Source: Anastatus disparis (taxonomy: Eukaryota > Arthropoda > Insecta > Hymenoptera > Eupelmidae). Taken from it: a stretch of DNA of 64,000 nucleotides. Below the pieces are notes generated by a model. It was not told where the DNA came from and did no database searches. It saw only the letters and a program-made list of their open reading frames with translations. Shown one piece after another: positions 9,525 to 18,844 of the stretch. A program made the position numbers and the translations under genes. The DNA is taken from contig JAFFSR010000008.1 in the NCBI GenBank assembly GCA_017163975.1, positions 1,621,501-1,685,500 on the forward strand, read 5' to 3'. Position 1 is the stretch's first letter. The number at the start of each line of letters is the position of its first letter.

Positions 9525-11651
9525 ATGGCGAACCGACAATTAGAATTAGAACCCCTTTTGATTTCGGCTGATTTGTGCCGTCGAGATGTTTTTAGAGCGG
9601 CTGACGAGATCGCCCACCTCGTTGAACGACTTTCAATTGATCAAATGTTTGCCTATAGTCGTAGAGGAATCAGCATGGCGGGATGTCAAGCTAATTTTAA
9701 GTATCGAGTCTTGAGATATGAGCTCAGAAGACATTTGGGCGAACGAAGCGCGGCGTGGCACCCAATGGTCGATGAAGTCGCGGATGAATCGCGATTAGGG
9801 TGTAGTACGCTCCCCACCGACAACTCCACCACTCTGCTCAATGAACAGCACGAAGCTCAGACGACTGTACAGGCGGACGTTCATGCTAGTAACGAGCCAG
9901 TACTCCCTACTGGTCAAACACTAGGGATGTACCGAGATCCAATAACGTTTAATAACTCGACTGCACAATCGCGTAGCAACCCGTTCCTACCTTCAACGAG
10001 TGAATCTGGAACCCATGTGCCTCCCAGCGCTGGTAATGTTGATGGTCAACCGTTGACCACTCCTCAAGCCCAATCCACCCAATACCCCACTACATCAAGA
10101 GCTGTAACGTGGCCAGATGCCACCCAGTATTCTGAAGCGATGGATCTAACCGCAGCTGCCAATCGAAGAAACGGGCCACTTAACCTTATTACGTGTGCCA
10201 GCAATAATGTCGTTGTCACCAATACTACCAATGTTTGCCCTTCTTCACTAGTTACTTCAAGCCAGTCGTATAGAGCAGCGAGCACCCTTCAAGCTAACTA
10301 CGGAGGACGTACCCAAGCACCAGCTTCATATTCATACCCTTACACTCAAGCACCTTCCTATTCTCATCCGTGGAGTCAGATCCCTCCCATTATACCCCCT
10401 CCTGGATATGTGCCCCGATCACAACCTCTGATCCCACCGCCACCTTTTTTCCCTACTGTTCCAGCGCAACCTATGACTAGGCCCACAATCTATAGGCCAC
10501 ATAACCCCCTGGATGCGAATTCGGCTCATGCTTTTACCGAACATTTCCCGTCGAGCATAAACGCTTCAATGTTCAATCGTGAGAAATATACTAGTCAAAT
10601 TTTTGCCAATTGGCATATCTCATTCAAGGGAGACCGAAGAAAGGACCCTGAATCCTTTTTAACTAATTTGCAAGGGTGTAGAGCGGCACATGACCTCACT
10701 GTAGATACTATTATTAGAGCGTTACCTGCAGTACTGGATGAAGAGGCCTATCAATGGTTTCGGAGGGAGAATCCAAGTTGGCGCACTTTCGAAGATCTAG
10801 TTGAAGCTTTTCGCCTGCAGTTCTGCATGGAAAACGTGCAAGAACATCTTAAAATTGAACTCGAGCGCAGAACGCAAGGCCCTCAGGAAGATGTTAGTAC
10901 TTATCTGACTAAACTGAGAGACCTTATGGACCAAGTTCGTCCGCTGATGACCTTAGATGAACAATTGAATCGAGCATACCGAAATCTGCATCCTAGCTAC
11001 CGTCAACGAATCTACAGGGACCAGTTCAATAGTTTCACGGAACTACAACGCCTTGGCAAGAGAGAAGAAACCCGCAGAGCCCAAGATAAAGCGTACCGGC
11101 CTCCTCCAGCCCCTAGCGAGTCGTTATTCCCTACTACAGCGTGCACGGGTACTAAGCAGTCTCGATTAAATAAAACTGCTCTCATTTCTCCTCTTGATCA
11201 CATCGATGAGCAACAGCATCATGACCAAACTCCTATATTAGCCCCTGTCACCAGTACCCTTCAAGCACCTGTCACAAACCCCTCTGCTGTTACTCAACCA
11301 CCAAGGAAACCGGAACCTAGTAGAATTCAGCAAAAACCCGCTTCAAGAAATTCCAACGCGCGGTTTACTAATAAATCCGGAAATACTAATCAAGTCAGGC
11401 CTCCCAACAACCAATCGCGTACGCCGAACCAAAATAGTGCCAAGCGTCCCTTAAACAAGAACCCGACCCCTATAGTCGAGGATTTTTGGCGAAAACAAAA
11501 AGAACCGTGCTTCAGGTGCGGACAACTGGGCCATTGGTTGCGGGAATGCACTCAACCTCGTAAATGTTACGGCTGTGGGCAGTTGAATACTCACATCAAA
11601 GAATGCAAACGATGTAATTTAGCGGGAAACGAACAACGGAGGGAACATTAA
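9525..11651 (+). CDS. gag: Gag polyprotein of the Gypsy element
   Basis: An intact 708-codon frame starting at the first ATG after the leader (tacgaATGGCG). The N-terminal about 90 residues are charged and helical (LERRLG-type composition, matrix-like). Residues about 90-340 are a low-complexity stretch rich in P, S, T and Q. A capsid-like region follows (about 350-520, FKGDRRKDPESFLTNL, then a motif around EAYQWFRRENPSW). A basic, N/Q/P-rich linker leads to two zinc knuckles at the C-terminus: CFRCGQLGHWLREC, a classic CCHC, and CYGCGQLNTHIKEC, with x5-H-x3 spacing. Gag forms the particle and binds the RNA. The last codons overlap the -1 frameshift signal that gives Gag-Pol. Confidence 0.85.
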   Translation: MANRQLELEPLLISADLCRRDVFRAADEIAHLVERLSIDQMFAYSRRGISMAGCQANFKYRVLRYELRRHLGERSAAWHPMVDEVADESRLGCSTLPTDNSTTLLNEQHEAQTTVQADVHASNEPVLPTGQTLGMYRDPITFNNSTAQSRSNPFLPSTSESGTHVPPSAGNVDGQPLTTPQAQSTQYPTTSRAVTWPDATQYSEAMDLTAAANRRNGPLNLITCASNNVVVTNTTNVCPSSLVTSSQSYRAASTLQANYGGRTQAPASYSYPYTQAPSYSHPWSQIPPIIPPPGYVPRSQPLIPPPPFFPTVPAQPMTRPTIYRPHNPLDANSAHAFTEHFPSSINASMFNREKYTSQIFANWHISFKGDRRKDPESFLTNLQGCRAAHDLTVDTIIRALPAVLDEEAYQWFRRENPSWRTFEDLVEAFRLQFCMENVQEHLKIELERRTQGPQEDVSTYLTKLRDLMDQVRPLMTLDEQLNRAYRNLHPSYRQRIYRDQFNSFTELQRLGKREETRRAQDKAYRPPPAPSESLFPTTACTGTKQSRLNKTALISPLDHIDEQQHHDQTPILAPVTSTLQAPVTNPSAVTQPPRKPEPSRIQQKPASRNSNARFTNKSGNTNQVRPPNNQSRTPNQNSAKRPLNKNPTPIVEDFWRKQKEPCFRCGQLGHWLRECTQPRKCYGCGQLNTHIKECKRCNLAGNEQRREH

Positions 11652-11669
11652 GAGTCGGTGTTTCTTCCG
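11624..11669 (+). promoter_or_regulatory. -1 programmed ribosomal frameshift signal, gag to pol
   Basis: The heptamer GGGAAAC (11624-11630) sits in the right phase: the gag codons are GGA AAC, and slipping back one base gives GGG AAA then CGA, which opens the pol frame. Six bases later a 9 bp stem begins: CGGAGGGAA (11637-11645) pairs with TTTCTTCCG (11661-11669), two pairs being G-U. The gag stop (11649-11651) lies in the 15 nt loop. Loop bases GAGTC (11652-11656) could pair with GACTC (11683-11687) to form a pseudoknot. The layout matches retroviral -1 sites closely. Confidence 0.75.
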
Positions 11670-14134
11670 ATGAAGCGTGTCAGACTCGACCGCTTCTAAA
11701 TCGACAAAGTAGTCCGTCTACATGCTCGAACCACGAAAACCTAGAGCAAAGCGTAGTTCGACCATTAGAAGCGGGTCATAAGTTAAAAGAGAGCAATATA
11801 GCAGATAGCCATTACAGCGTCGAAAAATCGACGACTTTAAAGAGCGAGCAACTAAAAAGTGAGCAGAGCAAGCGAGCAATACGTTCTAGTGAGAACATAG
11901 ATAGCAAAATAGCACAAACTGGGACAAATAACCCAGGTTTTAATCAATCGTGCCCATTTACCCCTTCTAGCAACATAAAATATTCACCTTTAGCCACGAG
12001 CAATGTAGCATCACCCAAACCTGTATCATTGGTGCAACAAAACCTTAATATTACAGGAGAACCACGGCAATTTTTAGTTTTAAACCTCAATGGACATAAA
12101 ATAAAGGGCTTATTGGATAGTGGTTCTGTGCATTCGTATTTGGGCATGAATGTAGCATCAGAATGGAAAGATAAAAGTACGCCTCAGTCTACCTTTGTGA
12201 GTGTTGCTGATGGTACTTCAGTCAATATAGATGGGCTGTTGCAGGTCACAGTAACGATAGACGACGATACACAGACCATACCCTTTAGAGTTGCAGAAAA
12301 TATACTTTACGAATGCATTTTAGGTATCGATTTCATGCGTTTAATGAAAATTAGCATCGATTATGAGCACGATACCTGGTGTACCCCTAAAAAGATTCCT
12401 CATTACTTTTATCCTTATAGCACTGACCCTTTTAGCTATGCTGCACTAGCTACCCTTGGAGGTTTAATACGGGCCACTGAAGCAGAGAAGAACGAAATAA
12501 ACCTTGTGTTAAATAATTTAATACCACCCACACCCGAGATCCTAGGAGTTACTAATTTAGCTACACACAAGATTGATGTTCAAGGACATGACCCTATTCG
12601 CCAGAAAACTAGGAGATACTCACCACAAATGCTGAAGGTTGCCCAAGAAGAAGTCGACCGAATGTTAAAAGAAGGTATCATAGAACCTTCAACAGGTCCG
12701 TGGAGTAGCTGCCCCGTTTTAGCTCCTAAACCAAATGGAAAATATAGGTTTTGCATTGATTATAGGCAAGTGAATGATGTCACTAAGAAGTTCGCCTACC
12801 CTATCAAAAATATGGATGATATTCTTGATAAATTAAGATGTGCTAAGTATATTTCCAAATTAGATTTAAGTCAAGCTTACCACCAAATACCAATGGATCC
12901 TGATAGCAAGGAGATTACCGCGTTTGCAGTCCCAGGCAGAGGCCTATTTCAATTTAATCGCATGCCGTACGGCCTGACCAACGCTCCCGGGTCCTTCCAA
13001 AAAGTCATGGATAATTTAATCAAACCGAGCTGGGAACCGTACGTATTCTCCTATTTAGATGACGTCATTATAGCAACCACCACTTTTAGCGAGCACTTAC
13101 AATGGTTAAGCAAAGTATTAAGGGCCCTAAAAACAGCAAATCTGCAAATCAATAGAGATAAATCAGAGTTCTGTTGCTCAGAAGTAAGATATCTTGGATA
13201 TATTGTAAATGAAAAAGGTCTAAGAACCGATGAAGAGAAAATTCGACCTATTTTAGAATATCCGGCGCCAACCAATCTTAAACAACTACGAAGATTTTTA
13301 GGAATGGTTGGTTGGTACGCACGTTTTATTCCCAATTTAGCTCAAGTAAAAATACCATTAACTTGTTTAACAAGGAAAACAACGCGATGGCATTGGCAGG
13401 AAGAGCAAGAATCAGCATTTCAGCAGCTTAAGCAAGCCCTCACCGAAGCACCCGTTCTAGCACGTCCCAATTTTGATTATCCTTTTATTCTACAAACGGA
13501 TGCCAATAACTTCGCCATTGCAGGGGTATTAATTCAAGAGATCAATGGAGAAGAACACCCCATCTACTATATAAGTAGAACCTTAAATCGTGCCGAGCGT
13601 AACTACACCGTATCCGAAAAGGAGTGCTTAGCAGTTATTTGGGCAGCAGAACGACTCAGGGCATATCATCAAGGGACCCCATTAAATGTAATCACTGACC
13701 ACCATAGCCTTCTATGGCTGAAAAATCTAAAAGATGCAACGGGTAGATTAGCTAGGTGGCACACACGATTACAACAATTTGATATTAAACTAACTCATCG
13801 CCGCGGAAGCCAGCTTAAAGTCCCCGATGCTCTTTCACGAGCTCAAGAAAACCTTATTGATTTAGCCCCTTTAGCAGCCCTGGATACCGATGATACCTGG
13901 TACAAAAGAAGAAAAGAAATGGTGCAGCAATACCCCACTAAATACCCCGATTTCAGAATAGAAAATGAACTACTTTACTTCCATCACCCAAATGATAACA
14001 TAGACCCTATTATCCCCGACCTAGATGCCTGGAAATTAGTTCTCCTTTTGCTGATCGTGAAAAAGCCCTTTTTGAAGCCCATAACACCCCTCAAGCAGGC
14101 CATATGGGAATGGAGAAAACCTTCGCTCGTTTAG
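11630..14134 (+). CDS. pol: Pol, N-terminal part: protease, reverse transcriptase, RNase H
   Basis: This frame is open from the frameshift site, with a first internal ATG at 12029. A polar linker (11651-12030) leads to an aspartic protease whose active-site motif is LLDSGSVHSYLG (about 12110-12145, D-S-G). The reverse transcriptase covers about 12640-13350, with the FCIDYRQVND block, KLDLSQAYHQI with the first catalytic D, and YLDD at 13052-13063. An RNase H of Ty3 type follows, with LQTDANNFAIAGVL and a later TDHHSL. It turns RNA into cDNA in the particle. The true frame shifts near 14040 by what looks like one missing base; the last roughly 30 codons to 14134 are the wrong frame. It is otherwise intact, so the copy is young or the indel is an assembly error. 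Confidence 0.85.
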   Translation, partial: RTTEGTLRVGVSSDEACQTRPLLNRQSSPSTCSNHENLEQSVVRPLEAGHKLKESNIADSHYSVEKSTTLKSEQLKSEQSKRAIRSSENIDSKIAQTGTNNPGFNQSCPFTPSSNIKYSPLATSNVASPKPVSLVQQNLNITGEPRQFLVLNLNGHKIKGLLDSGSVHSYLGMNVASEWKDKSTPQSTFVSVADGTSVNIDGLLQVTVTIDDDTQTIPFRVAENILYECILGIDFMRLMKISIDYEHDTWCTPKKIPHYFYPYSTDPFSYAALATLGGLIRATEAEKNEINLVLNNLIPPTPEILGVTNLATHKIDVQGHDPIRQKTRRYSPQMLKVAQEEVDRMLKEGIIEPSTGPWSSCPVLAPKPNGKYRFCIDYRQVNDVTKKFAYPIKNMDDILDKLRCAKYISKLDLSQAYHQIPMDPDSKEITAFAVPGRGLFQFNRMPYGLTNAPGSFQKVMDNLIKPSWEPYVFSYLDDVIIATTTFSEHLQWLSKVLRALKTANLQINRDKSEFCCSEVRYLGYIVNEKGLRTDEEKIRPILEYPAPTNLKQLRRFLGMVGWYARFIPNLAQVKIPLTCLTRKTTRWHWQEEQESAFQQLKQALTEAPVLARPNFDYPFILQTDANNFAIAGVLIQEINGEEHPIYYISRTLNRAERNYTVSEKECLAVIWAAERLRAYHQGTPLNVITDHHSLLWLKNLKDATGRLARWHTRLQQFDIKLTHRRGSQLKVPDALSRAQENLIDLAPLAALDTDDTWYKRRKEMVQQYPTKYPDFRIENELLYFHHPNDNIDPIIPDLDAWKLVLLLLIVKKPFLKPITPLKQAIWEWRKPSLV

Positions 14135-15321
14135 CTACTTATTATTATTGGCCGGGATATTACCACGACACTTGTCAGTATATAAGAGCGTGCCAAGAGT
14201 GTCAGGCTCATAAACAGTCTCAACAGGCTCCAGCCGGTCTAATGGGAGAAAGATATATTCAAGGCCCATGGACGGTAGTCTCAGCAGATATAAATGGCCC
14301 AAAACCACCTTCGAGAGCCGGTTATAAATATATTATAGTGTTTGAAGACCTTTTTACTCGGTATGTAGAATTAAAACCCCTCCGTAAAGCAGACGGTAAA
14401 AACGTGATTCAAGCATTCGAAGAACTTGTCATAAATAGATGGGGCTGTCCACAATGTCTAGTCACCGATAACGGACTAGAATTTAAAAATCAAATCGTAG
14501 ATGACCGTTTAGAGATGTATGGCATTAAACATTCTACTACTCCCCCTTATCATGCGCAATCAAATCCGGTAGAACGAATCAATCGTAATTTAAAACCTAT
14601 GATTAACAGTTTTATAGAGCAAGACCATCGTGATTGGGATAAACACTTAGGAGAATTTAGCTTCGCGTTAAATACTATGTTACATTCGTCAACGAAATTT
14701 ACTCCAGCATTCTTAAATATGGGTCGCAATCCTATTCCTACAATCCTATTCCGTAAATCCATAGAAAATCCTACACCAATTCAGCAAGGTAATATAGAAG
14801 AATGGGCAGACAGAGCAAAAAGATTGCCTGCGATACATGATCTCGTTAAGAAATATGCAGATCAAGCAACGGCTCGTCAAGCTAAATATTATAATAAAAA
14901 TAGACGGCATGTAACGTTTGAACCGGGAGATCTTGTAAGTCGTAGAAACCATGCATTGTCATCAGCTGTAGACAAATTCGCTGCAAAGTTAGCGCCAAAA
15001 TTCATTGGCCCGGCCAAAGTTATTAAGATATTCTCACCGGTGGTATATCTAGTTGAAGACGTCGACACCAAGCGACAGACTAAAGTTTTTGTTAATGATC
15101 TTAAAAGATATATACCGCCTCGACGACAACAGCACCATAACCCATCCTCTTCTATTTCAGAAAATGCAACGAGCAAGGCCGACCAATTTACATCAAATGA
15201 GGCGGCAAGTGTGCGTAGGACCCGGCAGAGGGCCATACAACGATCTGACGTTCCGTCCACCGCACGAGGAGATGTGCGCAAACGTAGAAGACCACGAAAA
15301 GCCACCATGCCCACGCACTAG
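14041..15321 (+). CDS. pol: Pol, C-terminal part: integrase
   Basis: This continues pol in another frame after the indel near 14040; the ATG at 14104 is internal, not a real start. It begins with the zinc-binding HHCC region (H in EAHN, H in AGHMG, then CQECQ with the two cysteines, about 14075-14210). The catalytic core has D in SADINGP (about 14290), D in VTDNGLEF (about 14465) and E in NPVERINRN (about 14570), the D,D35E set of retroviral-type integrases. The C-terminal part is basic, with a chromodomain-free tail rich in R and K (about 15100-15321). It inserts the cDNA into the genome. The last 270 bases overlap the next ORF in a different frame. Confidence 0.85.
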   Translation, partial: SPFADREKALFEAHNTPQAGHMGMEKTFARLATYYYWPGYYHDTCQYIRACQECQAHKQSQQAPAGLMGERYIQGPWTVVSADINGPKPPSRAGYKYIIVFEDLFTRYVELKPLRKADGKNVIQAFEELVINRWGCPQCLVTDNGLEFKNQIVDDRLEMYGIKHSTTPPYHAQSNPVERINRNLKPMINSFIEQDHRDWDKHLGEFSFALNTMLHSSTKFTPAFLNMGRNPIPTILFRKSIENPTPIQQGNIEEWADRAKRLPAIHDLVKKYADQATARQAKYYNKNRRHVTFEPGDLVSRRNHALSSAVDKFAAKLAPKFIGPAKVIKIFSPVVYLVEDVDTKRQTKVFVNDLKRYIPPRRQQHHNPSSSISENATSKADQFTSNEAASVRRTRQRAIQRSDVPSTARGDVRKRRRPRKATMPTH

Positions 15322-16045
15322 GGCCTGCATGAGTGGCACCCGCCATTTATGCGATGCTAACGAGGAGATAGATGCGCCGTCAGCCTCTGCCACCCTTCCA
15401 GCTCCACCACAAAACCTTCCAGCTCCAACATCACCACCACTTCCAGCCATACAACAACCACTACCAAATCCTATCCCCAACTCACCCTCCTTCAACCCAT
15501 TCCTGTTAACCTCACCACCTCTTCCTCAAATCCCTGTTCCTGCTCCAACTCCTACCCTTTCCCCTTCCCAAGCTGTCCTATGTCTCCAATCCATATTACC
15601 ATCTATTGCAGCCATTAACCCCTTCCAGCTTCCCTTCCAAAAACCATATCCCATCCTACACATACCATCCAATCACCAACACAATCCTTCAACACATACA
15701 CCACCGCCACTGTTAGCTACACTGTCACCCTGTCCTATACCTAGCACTTCCCAAACTACCCCTCCAATTATCCCTTCCTTGATGTCCCTAGAAATATCCC
15801 CTCCAGCTAATTTCCCAATCCCTGCCCTTCCAGCTCGTGAAAAATCGCCTACTCGACCTGTCGCGGCTGGAGAAAAGCCCGATCCAGCACTGGGAGCTGC
15901 AAGACCAAAGTGCTGGAATTGTAAAGGAGGTAATCATAATTGGACCGTGTGTAGGGCACCTAAACGGACCTTTTGTCATGGGTGCGGCGAACCAGGCGTG
16001 ACCAAGCGTACGTGTCTTAGGTGTAGACGCCATGAACGTCGCTAA
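15053..16045 (+). CDS. extra ORF after integrase: proline-rich protein with zinc knuckles
   Basis: This 330-codon frame overlaps the end of integrase; the overlap part is probably a shadow and the real start may be the ATG at 15329. From about residue 100 to 265 it is extremely proline-rich (many PAP, PLP and PNP steps) with S, T, N and Q. Near the C-terminus is a nucleocapsid-like module: CWNCKGGNHNWTVC, a good CCHC, followed by CHGCGEPGVTKRTC, where the usual H is V, and a final CLRC. The second knuckle resembles those ending other Gypsy Gag proteins. Most Ty3/Gypsy elements have nothing after integrase, or an env. It may be a second Gag-like protein acquired by recombination. Its function is unknown; an RNA chaperone or packaging role is plausible. 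Confidence 0.65.
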   Translation: MKTSTPSDRLKFLLMILKDIYRLDDNSTITHPLLFQKMQRARPTNLHQMRRQVCVGPGRGPYNDLTFRPPHEEMCANVEDHEKPPCPRTRACMSGTRHLCDANEEIDAPSASATLPAPPQNLPAPTSPPLPAIQQPLPNPIPNSPSFNPFLLTSPPLPQIPVPAPTPTLSPSQAVLCLQSILPSIAAINPFQLPFQKPYPILHIPSNHQHNPSTHTPPPLLATLSPCPIPSTSQTTPPIIPSLMSLEISPPANFPIPALPAREKSPTRPVAAGEKPDPALGAARPKCWNCKGGNHNWTVCRAPKRTFCHGCGEPGVTKRTCLRCRRHERR

Positions 16046-17463
16046 AAATCTAAGTAATAAATAGTAAAATCAAATTTCTTTAGTTAATTATAGAACCTTA
16101 CCAACCCATTACCCTTTCAGCATATTATATCATTATCTACAATCATTATTCTTTTGTGTGTACTTAATAAGCTTGTTAAATTACCCTTCATTCATTCATA
16201 TTCATTATTAAGCTCATTCAAATTGATAGCTACTTGTAACGATTTTTTTTACTCAAAAACTTATTCATGCAATATTTTGTTTTAATTGATTACCATTTAA
16301 TACAACATAAAAATTATCTTAGCTAAATTTCATGTAATTTAATTCTTAGCTAAATATAATGTAATTTGATTGTAAATTAAATATTACAATGGCGTATATA
16401 ATTATAAAAATTTGCTGCAATGTAATAATCACAGAACCCAGCATGCATCGACAAAATACCAGAGCGTCATCTCTCAGTAAGTAGAATTTGCTTTATCTAA
16501 ATATTCAATATTGTTTTTTTGTATGAATAATAAATATATTAGAATTTTCTTAGGCGTATGAATGTACTACATGTAAGAATGGGATATGTGTGCTTTAACT
16601 AGGTAAATATTCATATAACTAGATTTAAGAAATATATATATATATATATATATATTAGATGGGAAAAACTAAGCAGCTAGGCATGCTAGGCAGACTACCC
16701 GTTATACATTTCCCCTTCGTTATGAGTTTCCCCCACTACTAACGTTAATTCATGCGCCCAAGCGAAAGATTCAATGTTTAAGTGAATTTTTAAGGACTTT
16801 GTAATCACTTAATCAAAAATCTGGAATATACATTTTGTTGAGGGATATCTAAACTTTCAGAATCGACGTTGAACATTGTAAAAAGTTAATCGTGTGAGAT
16901 AGAGTGGCCTACTGAAAATTAATTGTTTATAACTTATAAGTGTTATTATGGAAAAACTATAAGTCCTACAGGATTCTGCTTGTGTATGCTTATTGTGCAC
17001 ATTAAGAACTATTTATTGCCACAAGCCCAATTCTTAAATCATTAAATTAAAAAAGTTATGAATTTTTTTTAATTTAACCCTTTTTTGTGGTTTTTTGCAT
17101 TTTTTTCGGAAACTATAAATGCAATCAAAATGGTTAGAATTCATTTTAAAGGTCTTCAAAAAACCTACATTTTATCTCATTGGACCAATATGATAACTTT
17201 TATAGCTCTAGAAATATTTGCAGATAAAGAGAAAAAATGTCAATTTTCAATGTTTAAACATTGTTTAAACAAAAACGGACAACATCTGTTGGGGCCATTT
17301 TGAATATTTTACTCCCACAAACCTACTTTAAATAATTGTGGAGTCGGTTTGCTGTTAAATTTTTTTACATGAAAAAATCTAATTTGACTGGACTATAAAT
17401 GTCAATGTTTATATATGCGTATAAGTATTGATGTATGAGTATAATGTATTACTATGTAATTAA
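16046..17463. other. AT-rich, no gene; 3' border of the Gypsy element lies here or just before
   Basis: No copy of the 5' LTR was found. A short (AT)n run sits at about 16632-16655. The 72-codon frame at 17085-17303 has no recognisable motif and is AT-biased, so it is not called. Confidence 0.5.
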
Positions 17464-17481
17464 GAGGCGCGGTAGCGCCTC
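17464..17481. repeat. 7 bp GC-rich hairpin
   Basis: GAGGCGC (17464-17470), a GGTA loop, and GCGCCTC (17475-17481). It stands out in AT-rich DNA and its GAGGCG start resembles the TTAA MITE ends found elsewhere, but no MITE body follows. Confidence 0.4.
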
Positions 17482-17504
17482 GACGGCGATATATATACTA
17501 TCCT

Positions 17505-18200
17505 CTTACAGCATTTCAAAACCTTTTATGAAATATTCCAGAAACATTACATGGTAGATTTGAAACTCTGAATCTTCCATAAAAATATTCCAAAAATCTT
17601 CCAGTAACATTTCATGATAGATGAGAGATTACCCAAACCTTCCATTAAAATATTATTGAAATTTTTTAAGAATATACCATGGAATATTCAAATGTAAGAA
17701 GAATGATGAACATATAAATATTAGAGAAATATTTCATGGAAGATTTCTGAAATATTCCAACTTTTGTGCCAATATTTTACGATTCTTCTATAAATATTCC
17801 ATGTAATATTTCACGAGAAATTTCTAAAATTTTCTAGGAATAGTTTATGGAATATTTCATGAAAGATTCCTTAAATCTTTTATGCATATTTTACAAAAGG
17901 TTTATGAAATGTTTTAAATCTTCCATTTTAATATTCCGAAAATGTTCTATAAATGTTCCAACGAAATATTTCATGAAATACTTTTGCAAGCTTCCTTTAA
18001 TGTTTTAATGAAAAATCTGAGATGACCCAAATCTTACAATGATATATTCTCGGAATCTCCCAACAATATTCCATAAAATATTCTAATGTAAGAAGAATCA
18101 AGGATATACGAATATTACAAGAATCTTCATGGAAGATTTCTAAAATATCTCAAATATTTCGTACCAATATTCCAGTAAACTTCCATAAATATTTCATGCT
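17505..18200. repeat. degenerate array of ATATTCCA/TTCATGGAA-type words
   Basis: Short words such as AAATATTCCA, ATATTTCATGG and AATCTTCCA recur dozens of times in both orientations. There is no fixed period and no ORF. It may be a decayed satellite. Confidence 0.5.
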
Positions 18201-18844
18201 GTGTGGGTATTAAAGGAAAAGCAACAACACTGATTTATTCATTTCATTAAAGAATCATAACCTGCAGTATCAACCAAATCTGTCTCATAGAGGTATGGAG
18301 ACCTCTCCTAATTAGTTGTGCAAGTTTTTAAATTACTACTTAAAGTGTATATTAACATATGTCATCGATGTAAATATTTACATTCTTCGAACACTATGTA
18401 TTTATACGTAAATAACTGTCGAACTTTTTTTTGACATTAATTTCAATATTTGAGCTCAATAGCTTCATAACATAAGGCAGTTATTCTTCAATTTTATACG
18501 CGCGAAAAGCGGCCAAGCAAAATACTACAGACAGAATTTCTGAAAGTTGCAACTAACAAATATGATATTATACGCTAGTCGGTATAAACTAACGACTTCT
18601 ATTTAAGACAATGTTTCCCGCTATCAATTGCGAACTTAGGTTCCGTGTTAGCGCAACGGTAGCCGGAAACTCTCTAAAGCGCCTCGCGGCCAGCGTGCTT
18701 TTCTCTCAGATGCTGGTCGTCAAGATACGCGCATCTTTACTCGTCTTAGACGAGATATATAATTGAGCGTCTGTCCTATCCTAAAACCTACGCATGCAAG
18801 ATTCAAACACGGTAAAATACCGTTATAATATATATTTAATATAT
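18201..18844. other. unassigned, moderately GC-rich patch
   Basis: About 18600-18800 is less AT-rich than its surroundings but shows no ORF or RNA gene that I can support. Confidence 0.4.

Larger units (their letters stand above)
6684..16100 (+). mobile_element. Ty3/Gypsy LTR retrotransposon, nearly complete, 3' LTR missing
   Basis: In order: 5' LTR, primer-binding site, long leader, gag, -1 frameshift signal, protease-RT-RNase H, integrase, and an extra zinc-knuckle ORF. The Ty3-type domain order (integrase after RNase H) and the integrase sequence NPVERINRN fit the Gypsy superfamily; a Blastopia/Micropia/Mdg3-like placement is my impression. No second copy of the LTR was found downstream, so the right border is uncertain. 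Probably the element is 3' truncated. Confidence 0.8.

Noticed and set aside
14889..15314. 141-codon minus frame opposite the integrase end
   Set aside because: The + strand is supported by integrase and the next ORF; the minus frame has no motif.
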